A stretch of 40,105 bases of DNA, taken from NCBI GenBank assembly GCA_028694075.1, contig JAQUUD010000001.1:1-40105 (forward strand), given 5' to 3'. A program made the translations under genes and the position numbers. The first letter of the stretch is position 1, and the number at the start of each line of letters is the position of its first letter. Shown one piece after another: positions 1 through 7,991 of this stretch. A model generated the notes under the pieces. The model worked only from the letters and a program-made list of their open reading frames with translations. It was not told the origin of the DNA and made no database searches. This DNA is from Clostridia bacterium (GTDB lineage: Bacteria; Bacillota; Clostridia; Christensenellales; UBA1242).

Positions 1-38
1 CAATGCCTTTGGGCATTGCCCACGGCTTCCGCCGGAAC
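1..38. repeat. Probable right end of a four-stem cruciform element, cut by the window edge
   Basis: The first 18 bases form a perfect 7-bp hairpin (1-7 with 12-18). They are followed by a GC-rich arm at 23-38 (CGGCTTCCGCCGGAAC). That arm resembles the closing outer arm of the element at 6112-6218 (CGGCTTCGCCGG). A last inner hairpin followed by the 3' outer arm is exactly what the right end of the four-stem family would look like. The matching left arm would lie outside the window, so this is inference. Confidence 0.45.
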
Positions 39-129
39 TTTTTAATGTTGTAATCATCTAATAATTATTACAATTTGATTTCATTTATATTTATTCGTAT
101 GTGCATCAATATTTATTATATACATAAAA

Positions 130-165
130 GCGGGCCTGTCAAACGAGCAAAGCGAAGCGGGCAAA
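130..165 (+). repeat. Short fragment of the G/A-rich repeat family
   Basis: This short stretch contains the words GCGGGC, TCAAACGAGCAAAGCGAAGCGGGC (split here: TCAAACGAGCAAAGC then GAAGCGGGC). These are the building blocks of the large arrays at 3153-3730 and 9966-10280. It has the same orientation, with the G-rich strand on plus. It lies about 90 bp from the cruciform end at 1-38 and downstream of tex. Confidence 0.6.
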
Positions 166-180
166 CCACTAAAGTAATAA

Positions 181-218
181 AAAATCACAGTTTCCCGTTT
201 CAAAACCTGTGATTTTTT
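181..218 (-). terminator. Probable terminator downstream of tex
   Basis: AAAAATCACAG at 181-191 pairs perfectly with CTGTGATTTTT at 208-218, an 11-bp stem with A/T tracts on both sides. It lies about 70 bp beyond the tex stop codon and could work in both directions. Confidence 0.65.
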
Positions 219-290
219 ATGCTATCAATTTGATAATTCAAAATTTTCTATGGCAAATTAATTTTTATTTAAATTAAAACAATTCAAAAA

Positions 291-2447
291 TTAAGCTTTA
301 TCAACTTTTTTAATGCTGAGAGAAATTCTCTTTTTTTCGGGGTCGACGCCAATCACTTTAACTTCAACATTCTGCCCTACTATTAATTCTTCGCTTGGGT
401 GTTTGATATAGCGGTTGCATATTTCACTTATATGCACAAGCCCATCTTGATGCACGCCAATATCTACAAACGCTCCGAAATCAATTACATTGCGAACAAC
501 ACCTTTTATTATCATTCCCACTTTTAAATCTTCAATGCTCATTGCATCGGTGCGAAGTTCGGGCTGAGGGAGTTCGGCTCTTATATCTCTACCCGGCTTT
601 AAAAGTTCATTTATAATATCTTCCAAAGTTGGCTCGCCTATTCCGCAATATTCAGCAACTTTTCCAAAGCCTTTGCTTTCAACAAGTTTTGGCAAACTTT
701 TAATTTTATCAGTAACTATATCGCTTTCTACCATATTGAAAAGTTCAAGCAACTTTTTAACCGCTTTATAACTTTCCGGATGCACGGCTGTGTTATCCAA
801 AATATTTTTATTATTATGAATTCGTAAAAATCCAGCACACTGCTCAAACGCTTTATCGCCCAACTTTTTAACTTCTTTCAATTGCTTTCTACCCGTAAAA
901 TTTCCGTTCTCTTTTCTGAATTCAACAATATTTTTTGCAATACCAGCATTTAATCCGGAAACATATTCAAGCAGTTTATATGAAGCGGTGTTAAGGTCCA
1001 CGCCAACAGAGTTCACACAGTCTTCAACAACGCCGTCAAGCACATCGGTTAATCTTTTTTGTGGCATATCGTGCTGATATTGTCCCACACCTATTGATTT
1101 TACATCAATTTTTATAAGTTCAGCAAGCGGATCCTGCAAACGACGGGCAATGCTCACTGCGCTTCGAAGTGCAACATCATAATCAGGGAACTCTTCCGCA
1201 CCAAGTTTTGATGCACTATAAACTGATGCACCCGCCTCATTCACAACCATATATGAAACTGGCTCTGGTATTTTTTTGATCAAATTACTAATAAAAATTT
1301 CACTTTCTTTGCTTGCAGTGCCGTTCCCAATTGCAATTGCATTAATTTTAAATTTTTTTATAAGAGAAGAAAGTGTTTTTTCGGCTTCTTCAACATTATT
1401 ATGAGGAGGAGTCGGATATATAACTCCTTTGTCTAAAACATTGCTGTTTTCATCAATAACGGCAATTTTGCACCCCGTCCTATAAGCAGGGTCAAAGCCT
1501 AAAATAACCTTGTTTTTTAGGGGAGGTTGCATGAGTAGCGGTTTTAAATTGACCTTAAACATTTTGATTGCCTGCTCACTTGCGCTGTCCGTTAAATCAG
1601 ATCTTAATTTACGTTCAAGCGAAGGGAAAATAAGCCTTTCAAAACTGTCAGTTATTACATTTTCCATAAACTCTTTAAAACTGCCGTTTTTCTTTAAAAC
1701 ATCTTTTGAAATTATTTCAAGACATCTGTTTTGATTAACTTTTATCTCAACTTTTAAGCAATTATCGCTTTCACCCCTATTAATTGCCAAAATTCTATGC
1801 GACGGCAAAGTTTTAACCGGTTCTTTAAAGTTATCATACATTTGATAAGTATGTGATTTTTCATTTTCTTTAATAACGGTTTCAATAATGGCGGTTTCAT
1901 TAATAAATTCACGAAGTTTTTTGCGAATTTCAGCATTGTCAGAAATCTGTTCCGCCAATATATCGCCTGCTCCTGCAAGAGCCTGCTGGGCATCTGCAAT
2001 TTCTTTTTCTGCATTAACAAAATTTTCCGCAAGTTCTTCAAGCGAATTCTCGCTTTCCTGCAAAAAGATGATATCTGCAAGCGGTTTTAAACCCTTTGCT
2101 TCGGCTATTGTCGCACGAGTTTGGCGTTTTGGTCTAAATGGTCTATAAATGTCGTCAAGTTCAGTCAGCGTAACTGCTTTTTCCAAATTCTGCATAATTT
2201 CTGGCGTCATTTTTTCTTGTTCGGTTATCAGTTTTATTATATCTTCTTTGCGTTTATTATAATTTCTTATATAATTCAAGCGGTCTGCGAAATCTCTTAA
2301 TATTTGGTCATCTAAACTGCCGTGCATTTCTTTTCTATATCTTGAAATAAACGGAATTGTTTGTTCTTGGTCTAATAATTGTATAATATTTTCGGCATAA
2401 TCCAGCCTTATATTAAATTCTCTACTAATTTGCTCTACAATTTCCAT
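291..2447 (-). CDS. tex: Tex-family RNA-binding transcription accessory protein
   Basis: A 718-residue cytoplasmic nucleic-acid-binding protein of the Tex/YhgF family, which acts in transcription and RNA metabolism. The N-terminal helical Tex domain starts MEIVEQISREF. It is followed by a YqgF/RNase H-like domain near residue 317 (GFDPAYRTGCKIAVID), helix-hairpin-helix segments around 485-560 (LLEYVSGLNAGIAKNIVEF), and a C-terminal S1 domain near 640-710 (GMIIKGVVRNVIDFGAFVD). Length and order match the family. I chose the start at 2447 because TAAGGAGA lies just upstream and the N-terminus then matches family members. An open frame extends to 2633, but it encodes an implausible hydrophobic leader that runs through repeat-family DNA. 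The gene is single and lies downstream of the rnpB terminator. Confidence 0.96.
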   Translation of the reverse strand: MEIVEQISREFNIRLDYAENIIQLLDQEQTIPFISRYRKEMHGSLDDQILRDFADRLNYIRNYNKRKEDIIKLITEQEKMTPEIMQNLEKAVTLTELDDIYRPFRPKRQTRATIAEAKGLKPLADIIFLQESENSLEELAENFVNAEKEIADAQQALAGAGDILAEQISDNAEIRKKLREFINETAIIETVIKENEKSHTYQMYDNFKEPVKTLPSHRILAINRGESDNCLKVEIKVNQNRCLEIISKDVLKKNGSFKEFMENVITDSFERLIFPSLERKLRSDLTDSASEQAIKMFKVNLKPLLMQPPLKNKVILGFDPAYRTGCKIAVIDENSNVLDKGVIYPTPPHNNVEEAEKTLSSLIKKFKINAIAIGNGTASKESEIFISNLIKKIPEPVSYMVVNEAGASVYSASKLGAEEFPDYDVALRSAVSIARRLQDPLAELIKIDVKSIGVGQYQHDMPQKRLTDVLDGVVEDCVNSVGVDLNTASYKLLEYVSGLNAGIAKNIVEFRKENGNFTGRKQLKEVKKLGDKAFEQCAGFLRIHNNKNILDNTAVHPESYKAVKKLLELFNMVESDIVTDKIKSLPKLVESKGFGKVAEYCGIGEPTLEDIINELLKPGRDIRAELPQPELRTDAMSIEDLKVGMIIKGVVRNVIDFGAFVDIGVHQDGLVHISEICNRYIKHPSEELIVGQNVEVKVIGVDPEKKRISLSIKKVDKA

Positions 2448-2539
2448 AAATTTCTCCTTAAAATTAAAAAAGTATAACAAATAAAATTGAAAAAGGCAAA
2501 CAAATTGGAATATAAAGATGCAAATATGTGCATATATCC

Positions 2540-2632
2540 TAACGGTCAAAGCGAGCGGAGCGTAAGAAAGGGCAAGAGAGTAAGCCAAATAGAATGACTG
2601 AAAGGCGGTTAAGGGCGAGCGAGCAAGCACCA
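2540..2632 (+). repeat. Degenerate G/A-rich repeat-family segment upstream of tex
   Basis: This stretch contains AACGGTCAAAGCGAGCGGAG and GGCGGTTAAGGGCGAGCGAG, degenerate versions of the words that make up the large arrays. It lies between the rnpB terminator and the tex start, with the G-rich strand on plus. The minus strand carries TTTGACC, a -35-like hexamer, but I see no convincing partner -10. Confidence 0.5.
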
Positions 2633-2644
2633 CTAAACAAACAT

Positions 2645-2674
2645 AAAAAAAGAACGAGCAAATCGTTCTTTTTT
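2645..2674 (-). terminator. Intrinsic terminator of rnpB
   Basis: AGAACGA (2651-2657) and TCGTTCT (2663-2669) form a perfect stem around a GCAAA loop, flanked by A and T tracts that extend the pairing to 12 bp. On the minus strand the hairpin is followed by a U run, ending the RNase P RNA about 25 bp after its mature 3' end. A second small hairpin, AGCAC/GTGCT, lies at 2675-2688. Confidence 0.8.
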
Positions 2675-2698
2675 AGCACTTTTGTGCTTTGTTTTTTA

Positions 2699-3067
2699 GT
2701 TATCAGTTAGTCTGTAAGCCGAGTTCTGTATTAAATGGTCATCTATCTAGATGATATATCTCTATATCATTCAAGCGGTATTTTTGGATAACGCGAGAGA
2801 ACAAGCGCATATGTTATCACTTAACCTTGCTTCAAGTGGGGTTTACATGGCACATCTTGTTACCAAGATGTCGGTGGTCTCTTACACCGCCTTTTCACCA
2901 TCACCGCAATTTTAAAAATAAATTTAATTTCACGGCAGTATATTTCTGTTGCACTTTCCTTAGAGTTGCCTCCACCGGCAGTTAACCGGCACCCAGTTCT
3001 CTTAAAGCTCGGACTTTCCTCGGAACTGTCATTATAACAATCCCGCGACCATCTGGCTAGCTGACAT
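2699..3067 (-). ncRNA. rnpB: RNase P RNA, bacterial type A
   Basis: This is the catalytic RNA of RNase P, which matures tRNA 5' ends. Read on the minus strand, the 5' region carries the signature GAGGAAAGTCCGAGC. The middle has AGGAAAGTGCAACAGAAA and GGTGAAAAGGCGGTGTAAGAG. The 3' region has GATAGATGACCA and ACAGAACTCGGCTTACAGAC. The ends pair as P1 (TCAGCTAG with CTAACTGA, one mismatch). This arrangement is type A, usual for Clostridia and unlike the type B RNA of Bacillus. It has its own promoter (3073-3100) and terminator. The mature ends are estimates. Confidence 0.97.
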
Positions 3068-3072
3068 CATAT

Positions 3073-3100
3073 ATTATACTGAATTTAAAGAAAATGTCAA
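3073..3100 (-). promoter_or_regulatory. Vegetative promoter of rnpB
   Basis: On the minus strand, TTGACA (3095-3100) and TATAAT (3073-3078) are separated by 16 bp. Initiation would fall near 3066, which matches the predicted RNA 5' end. Both hexamers match the sigma-A consensus perfectly. Confidence 0.85.
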
Positions 3101-3152
3101 GATTAAAATATTTCAAGAACAACTGTTTTAATTACAAGATTGTTACCGCGGA

Positions 3153-3730
3153 CCAGCCAAACGAACAAAGCGAGCGGGCGTTAGCAGAGCGAGCGGGCGT
3201 TAGCAGGGCGAGCGGTCAGTTCCAGCCAAACGGACAAAGCGAGCGGGCGTTAGCAGGGCGAGCGGGCAGTTCCAGCCAAACGGACAAAGCGAGCGGGCGT
3301 TAGCAGAGCAAGCGGGCGTTAGCAGAGCGAGCGGTCAGTTCCAGCCAAACGAACAAAGCGAGCGGGCGTTAGCAGGGCGAGCGGGCGTTAGCAGGGCGAG
3401 CGGGCGTTAGCAGGGCGAGCGGGCAGTTCCAGCCAAACGGACAAAGCGAGCGGGCGTTAGCAGGGCGAGCGGGCGTTAGCAAAGCAAGCGGACAAGTCAA
3501 CCAAACGGACAAAGCGAGCGGGCGTTAGCAGAGCAAGCGGGCGTTAGCAGGGCGAGCGGTCAGTTCCAGCCAAACGGACAAAGCGAGCGGGCGTTAGCAA
3601 AGCAAGCGGACAAGCCAACCAAACGGGCAAAGCGAGCGGGCGAAGCGAAGCAAGCAGGGCGAGCGTCAAGCCAGTCAAACGGACAGAGCGAGCGGACAAA
3701 TCAACAGTCAAACGGGCTGGTCAAACAGGC
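3153..3730 (+). repeat. Large G/A-rich tandem array (array 1)
   Basis: About 580 bp are built from two interleaved modules. One is a 19-bp unit, GCGAGCGGGCGTTAGCAGG. The other is a linker of the type CAGTTCCAGCCAAACGGAC followed by AAA. Units vary by single bases and blur into AGTCAACCAAACGG and AAGCAAGCGGAC near the right end. The plus strand is strikingly poor in T and its composition differs sharply from the AT-rich surroundings. No frame is plausible as protein: the 19-bp unit shifts frame at every copy. The array lies between the rnhA terminator and the rnpB promoter. There are no unique spacers, so it is not a CRISPR. Confidence 0.9.
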
Positions 3731-3742
3731 TTTAAAAAAAAT

Positions 3743-3776
3743 TAATCAGGTTACTGGTTAAGCGGTAACCTGATTA
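3743..3776 (-). terminator. Terminator downstream of rnhA
   Basis: TAATCAGGTTAC (3743-3754) pairs perfectly with GTAACCTGATTA (3765-3776), a 12-bp stem with a 10-nt loop. On the minus strand it is followed by a run of T, so it should end the tRNA-Trp/rnhA transcript about 100 bp beyond the rnhA stop. Confidence 0.8.
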
Positions 3777-3873
3777 CTTGGTAAATAAATTTATTTGATT
3801 TTTAAAAATATTTTAGATTTGTTACGCATCTTAAAAATTCAACAATAAAATTTGAGCGGAGCGATAATAAAAC

Positions 3874-4323
3874 TTACTTTTTTTCGCCAATAATTTTTTG
3901 AACTTCATTTCTTGCAAGTTCGTCACAGCGGTTGTTATAAATATTACTTGAATGCCCTTTTATTTTATGCCAATTAACTCGATGTTGTTTTGTTAATTCA
4001 ATTAATTGTTTCCAAAGGTCTTGATTTAAAACCGGCTTTTTATCAGAAGTTTTCCAATTGTTGTTTATCCAATTTGTCGTCCAACTTTGAATAAAAGCAT
4101 TAATAACATAAGCGCTGTCTGAATATACATCAACTATGCAAATTTCTTTTAAGGCTTGTAATCCTTTTATAATTGCCGTGAGTTCCATTCGGTTATTTGT
4201 TGTTTCAGGCTCACCGCCGGACAATTCTTTCAATGCTTTTTGATGCAATAAAATAGCGCCCCAGCCACCCGGGCCGGGATTATATGAACAAGCACCATCA
4301 GTATATAAAACAACTCTTTTCAT
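3874..4323 (-). CDS. rnhA: Ribonuclease HI
   Basis: A 149-residue RNase HI, which cleaves the RNA strand of RNA-DNA hybrids in the cytoplasm. The acidic catalytic residues are all visible: Asp in LYTDGACSYNPGPGGWGA at the N-terminus, Glu in NNRMELTAI, Asp in VYSDSAYVI, and Asp in NNRCDELAR. HKIKGHS matches the usual His region. Length is normal. The ATG at 4321-4323 immediately follows the encoded CCA of tRNA-Trp, so there is no room for a ribosome binding site outside the tRNA. A longer frame would read through the tRNA and is rejected. The gene is probably co-transcribed with the tRNA from the promoter at 4409-4437. Confidence 0.95.
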   Translation of the reverse strand: MKRVVLYTDGACSYNPGPGGWGAILLHQKALKELSGGEPETTNNRMELTAIIKGLQALKEICIVDVYSDSAYVINAFIQSWTTNWINNNWKTSDKKPVLNQDLWKQLIELTKQHRVNWHKIKGHSSNIYNNRCDELARNEVQKIIGEKK

Positions 4324-4397
4324 TGGCAGGGATGGAAGGAATCGAACCCTCAAAGCTGGTTTTGGAGACCAGAGCTATACCATTTAACTACATCCCT
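4324..4397 (-). tRNA. tRNA-Trp, anticodon CCA
   Basis: Read on the minus strand, the acceptor arm AGGGATG pairs with CATCCCT. The anticodon loop is CTCCAAA (anticodon CCA, Trp). The T-loop GGTTCGATTCC is standard, and discriminator G is followed by an encoded CCA at 4326-4324. The ATG of rnhA begins at the very next base. Confidence 0.97.
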
Positions 4398-4408
4398 ATA
4401 GCGATTAA

Positions 4409-4437
4409 ATTATCTCATACATTTATAAATATGTCAA
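4409..4437 (-). promoter_or_regulatory. Promoter of tRNA-Trp and rnhA
   Basis: On the minus strand, TTGACA (4432-4437) and GATAAT (4409-4414) have the optimal 17-bp spacing. Predicted initiation near 4402 leaves only about five nucleotides before the mature tRNA 5' end. Confidence 0.85.
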
Positions 4438-4519
4438 TCTTTTTTAATTGTTTTATTTGAAAATATTTTAATATATTAAATCACCTTTACTATGTTTATA
4501 TGACAAAAATTTTTAATTT

Positions 4520-4756
4520 TTAAACAATTATCATTAATACCATTGCAACGCAAACCATTGTTAAACCCAATGCTTTTGATATGAGCATTGGTTTATTATC
4601 TGCTTCAATTTCTGTTTGTTTGGAAACAATTTTGCCAATTTTTTTTGAAAGCAGGATAATTGCAAAACCTGTTGCACACAATATAATTCCTGTCAAAACA
4701 TTTAATTGCGATAATCTCGAAATTAAATCTGCCATTAATAATTTATCATTTTTCAC
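4520..4756 (-). CDS. Small membrane protein of unknown function
   Basis: A 78-residue frame with two strongly hydrophobic segments (LTGIILCATGFAIILL near 21-36 and ALGLTMVCVAMVLMIIV at the C-terminus), separated by a charged loop. I do not recognise the family. The displayed start is a GTG at 4754-4756. A second candidate is the ATG at residue 8. Neither has a clear Shine-Dalgarno sequence. It lies between the tRNA-Trp promoter region and the MscS gene, on the same strand. The hydrophobic pattern supports a real protein, but the small size leaves doubt. Confidence 0.5.
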   Translation of the reverse strand: MKNDKLLMADLISRLSQLNVLTGIILCATGFAIILLSKKIGKIVSKQTEIEADNKPMLISKALGLTMVCVAMVLMIIV

Positions 4757-4925
4757 TCTAATTGTATTAAATTATAAAACTTATATTAAATTAAAATCTT
4801 GATTTTAATAATAATACATTATATCATAATTCAAATGTTTTTTCAATCATTAAACAGAATTTTTAGTGATTTAGAAATATGTATGAATATACACATTTAT
4901 GTATAATTATCAGCACGAACATTAT

Positions 4926-5951
4926 TTAATCATTTTTAAATGGTCGTCCGTTTTTTAATTTTTTTATTGTTTTATTATTTTTATTTTGCATTTCTTGATT
5001 TTGATTATCACTTTTAATTTTCTTTAATTTTTTTGGTTTTAATTTTTTTACAAAAACATTATCTAATCGCTCATCGAAAGTTGAATGATTTCTTTGCAAA
5101 ATTTGTGGATTTTTATTAATATCTCTTTTTGGTAGAGGTGATGCATCATACTGCACTTTTGGTCTATGCTCAGAATAAACAATCAAACTGTTTGTTGCAA
5201 TTTCAATTTCATTGCGTTTTAATTCATTAAACAAAACTTCTTGCATATCAATTTCGGCTTTATCGCAATATTCTGACACTGTCCACGCTCTTACTTCAAC
5301 ATTAATTTTATTATCATTTATTTCTTTAATAAATAAATTTGGTTCTGGGTTGGTTAAAATTTTTTCATTTGATAAAAGTGTAGAAATTGCAATCTCTCTT
5401 AATTTTTTGATATCAGTATTAAGAGTTACGCTGAATTTAATTGAAAAACGGCGTATTTCGTGATAATCCGAGTTTTCAATTTGAAAGTTGACAACATTTT
5501 TATTAGGAATAATAACCCTTTTATTATCCCAAGTGTCAATTAAAGTATTGAAGAATTGTATTGCAACAACCTTACCAGATATTCCATTTATTGTAACTGA
5601 ATCATCTTTTTTAAACGGTTTTGTAAAAATTAGAATAATGCCGTTTGCAAGTGAAGAAAGGCTGTCTTGAAGTGCTAATCCTGCCGCCAATCCAAATGCA
5701 GCCAAAATTGCCATTAAGCCCGTAACTGGAATGCCGACATTTTGAATTAGAATTAAAACCAATCCTGTATACAAAGAAACAACGATAATTCTGAAAATAA
5801 ACTTTTTCGAAAGTTCTTCCAACTTGCTTTTGTTAAGAATTTTATAAATTATTTTTTTTAATATAAAAATTATGATATAACCGATGACAAAAATTGCCAA
5901 TAATTCTAAAATTTTCAATCCGCCATTAACAAAAAATTGTTCCCAGTTCAT
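4926..5951 (-). CDS. mscS: MscS-family small-conductance mechanosensitive channel
   Basis: A 341-residue inner-membrane channel that releases solutes when membrane tension rises. N-terminal helices (ILELLAIFVIGYIIIFIL and IIVVSLYTGLVLILIQNVG) precede a pore-lining TM3-like helix rich in Ala and Gly (AAFGLAAGLALQDSLSSLA). The typical beta domain follows (VTINGISGKVVAIQFFNTLI), with NKRVIIPNKNV. The start at 5951 has AAAGGA six bases upstream; a start nine codons earlier has none. The last 80 or so residues form an unusual Lys/Asn-rich cytosolic tail with KKLKPKKLKKIK and KKLKNGRPF, absent from the core family. It may bind nucleic acid or phospholipid; this is inference. Confidence 0.9.
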   Translation of the reverse strand: MNWEQFFVNGGLKILELLAIFVIGYIIIFILKKIIYKILNKSKLEELSKKFIFRIIVVSLYTGLVLILIQNVGIPVTGLMAILAAFGLAAGLALQDSLSSLANGIILIFTKPFKKDDSVTINGISGKVVAIQFFNTLIDTWDNKRVIIPNKNVVNFQIENSDYHEIRRFSIKFSVTLNTDIKKLREIAISTLLSNEKILTNPEPNLFIKEINDNKINVEVRAWTVSEYCDKAEIDMQEVLFNELKRNEIEIATNSLIVYSEHRPKVQYDASPLPKRDINKNPQILQRNHSTFDERLDNVFVKKLKPKKLKKIKSDNQNQEMQNKNNKTIKKLKNGRPFKND

Positions 5952-6111
5952 ATTTAATCCTTTAATTAAGATTATCACGCATTTAGTATTATTTTGTCAA
6001 GTTATTTGCTTTAAAATATATTTTTTGTTTATTTTAATATAAATTTCAAGATTTAGGTGTCTTTTTATTGTTTGTCAATTTATTATAATTTTAGCAGTGC
6101 CCGCTAATTAA

Positions 6112-6218
6112 CCGGCGAAGCCGGCGGGCGTTTGCCGTGCAAACGCCCGTGCGATATGCTTGGGGCAAGCCCCAAGCATATCGCCAAATCGCTTTCAGCG
6201 ATTTTTCGGCTTCGCCGG
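6112..6218. repeat. Four-stem cruciform element A
   Basis: The outer stem CCGGCGAAGCCG (6112-6123) pairs perfectly with CGGCTTCGCCGG (6207-6218). It encloses three perfect hairpins: 6125-6135 with 6139-6149 (11 bp, CGGGCGTTTGC), 6151-6165 with 6170-6184 (15 bp, GCGATATGCTTGGGG), and 6186-6193 with 6197-6204 (8 bp, AAATCGCT). Only a few junction bases are unpaired. The same layout with different sequence recurs at 10283, 13643 and 21410. It lies in the 519-bp gap between the cyclase stop (6471) and the mscS start (5951). No open frame overlaps it. Confidence 0.85.
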
Positions 6219-6232
6219 AGTTTCTTTAAAAT

Positions 6233-6383
6233 ACTCTCTTTGTTTAACAATTATTTATAAAATTCGGTTAGTAAATTTTGTAAATATTTTTTACACTAAA
6301 TCCCTCAGCATAATTCAATAAACTTTCAAACCACAACTATGCCTTATTAATAACAACTTTTTCCGATCACTCTCTTTGTTTAA
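6233..6383 (+). repeat. 15-bp direct repeat pair in the cyclase-mscS gap
   Basis: ACTCTCTTTGTTTAA occurs at 6233-6247 and again exactly at 6369-6383, 136 bp apart. The first copy begins 15 bp beyond element A. The intervening DNA is AT-rich with no gene. The significance is unknown. Confidence 0.5.
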
Positions 6384-6470
6384 AAAATTAATTAACAACA
6401 TTTAATATTTTCAAATTAAACTTGTTTATCGATTTTTTGCAAATTAATTTGTCAAACAAACAAACACAAA

Positions 6471-7973
6471 TCACAACCTAAGCGGAGCCTCCCCGCATAC
6501 ATTTTGTTCGCACTTGTTATAATACATATAAGCAACTTTATCGCCTCGTGTATTTTTTAAAATTTTTGCAAATATTTCTTTTGCCTGATGACATTTTCCC
6601 AAATTAAAATATCGCACTGCCTGTTCAAACTGAGTTTTATCACTTTCCATTTTATCTCGCTTTCTCTTATCATAATATTCCAAACTTTCAAAAAGTGAAG
6701 TATATTCCTTATCATCTTCAAATGTCAATGTGCCCACATATCTATATGCCAGCGGGTAATCAATTTTTAGCGAATTTAAAGTGCGTTTTGAAAAAATTAT
6801 TTTTGAGCCGAAATACTCATTAAAATTGTTCATTTTTGAAGCAAGATTAACAGCATCAGAAATGATTGTCGGGCTTTTTCTTTCTTCTTCCCCAACAATT
6901 CCAAAAACAACTTCGCCAGTGTTTACGCTTATGCCAACTTCTAAATTTGGTAAATTTTTGGTGTTCATATTTTTATTGTCAACTGCCTTGCTTATCGCAA
7001 CCGAACATTCAAGCGCATTTTCAGGTTTAATAAAAACCGCTAAAATGCCGTCACCCAAATATTTATCCACAAAACCGTTAAACTTCCGAATAATCGGAGA
7101 TACAACATTCAAATATGAATTAATATAATTAAAATTTTCTTCCAAACTTAATGTTGTGCTTGTTGATGTGGAATGATGAATATCAACAAACATTGTTGTA
7201 ATTTCTTTTTGCACCTGATTTCCAAGTTCCAATTCAAGAATACTGCTTTTGCCTAAAAATCTCAAAAATTGTTTAGGCACATATTTTTCATATTCTAAGT
7301 TTGTCTTTTTAATTATATTTTCTTTTTCCTTAAAGTTTTCATTTATTTTATTCAATGAATTTTCAATTTCCCCAAATTGTTTACTTCCGCCAATTTGAAT
7401 GTCGCTGGCAACTCTTCCGCTACTTAATCTGCGAACAGAATCTTGCACTTTTTTCAGCGGTCTGCAAGCAAATTTAAACGATATAAACAAAATTATCAAA
7501 TATGCAATAACGGCAAGTGCCAACCAAAGATATTGATTATTATTCACTTCATTTACATTCAAAAATTCGCGGACATACTCAGACTGCGTATCCTGCATAG
7601 TATTTAAATTCAATATATAAAAACTTAAAATAGCAAAAGTTAAGGTGACTGGAATTGTTACAAAAAACAAAACTCTATTAAACGGCTGAGAAGCAAGAAA
7701 CCTGAAAAACAACACATTAAAACTTACTGCGTTCAAAATTATAAATCCAAGCCCGATATAACCCAGCAATGAAAAATTAAAACTGATGCCGTTATCCAAA
7801 ATTATGCCGTCGGAAACAGCACCGCCCAAAAGCAAACTTAGTACGGTTGAAATGATGAATAATACAATCCAAATTTTCGTGCTTGTTCTCATATCACTTA
7901 TTTTGTGCTTTTTGTTTAAAGGTATACACATTAATTTTTGACATAATTTGATAAATTTTTCACATAATAACAT
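6471..7973 (-). CDS. Membrane-anchored class III adenylate/guanylate cyclase
   Basis: A 500-residue protein predicted to make a cyclic nucleotide from NTP. About four membrane helices span residues 33-168 (for example LFFVTIPVTLTFAILSFYIL and YLWLALAVIAYLIILFISF). A HAMP-like linker (RRLSSGRVASDI) and a class III cyclase domain from about 255 to 430 follow. Metal-binding Asp residues lie in MFVDIHHST and YLGDGILAVF. VDKYLGD supplies the purine-contacting Lys and SDAVNLASKM an Asp, so ATP is the likelier substrate. The usual transition-state Arg after VNLA is Lys here. A TPR-like segment (FEQAVRYFNLGKCHQAKEIF) ends the protein. The start is uncertain: Met1, 15 and 28 all lack a good ribosome binding site. 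Confidence 0.87.
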   Translation of the reverse strand: MLLCEKFIKLCQKLMCIPLNKKHKISDMRTSTKIWIVLFIISTVLSLLLGGAVSDGIILDNGISFNFSLLGYIGLGFIILNAVSFNVLFFRFLASQPFNRVLFFVTIPVTLTFAILSFYILNLNTMQDTQSEYVREFLNVNEVNNNQYLWLALAVIAYLIILFISFKFACRPLKKVQDSVRRLSSGRVASDIQIGGSKQFGEIENSLNKINENFKEKENIIKKTNLEYEKYVPKQFLRFLGKSSILELELGNQVQKEITTMFVDIHHSTSTSTTLSLEENFNYINSYLNVVSPIIRKFNGFVDKYLGDGILAVFIKPENALECSVAISKAVDNKNMNTKNLPNLEVGISVNTGEVVFGIVGEEERKSPTIISDAVNLASKMNNFNEYFGSKIIFSKRTLNSLKIDYPLAYRYVGTLTFEDDKEYTSLFESLEYYDKRKRDKMESDKTQFEQAVRYFNLGKCHQAKEIFAKILKNTRGDKVAYMYYNKCEQNVCGEAPLRL

Positions 7974-7991
7974 AGAAAAGGAAATTTTAAT

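Noticed and set aside
2448..2633. N-terminal extension of tex
   Set aside because: A strong ribosome binding site and family agreement place the start at 2447; the extension covers repeat-family DNA.
3094..3303. Open frame of 69 codons through array 1
   Set aside because: It is a product of the low-T repeat. The 19-bp unit changes frame at each copy, there is no ribosome binding site, and composition is Ser/Ala/Arg/Gly repeat-like.
3153..3730. CRISPR array
   Set aside because: The repeats are directly adjacent and interleaved, with no unique spacers, no palindromic repeat and no cas genes in the window.
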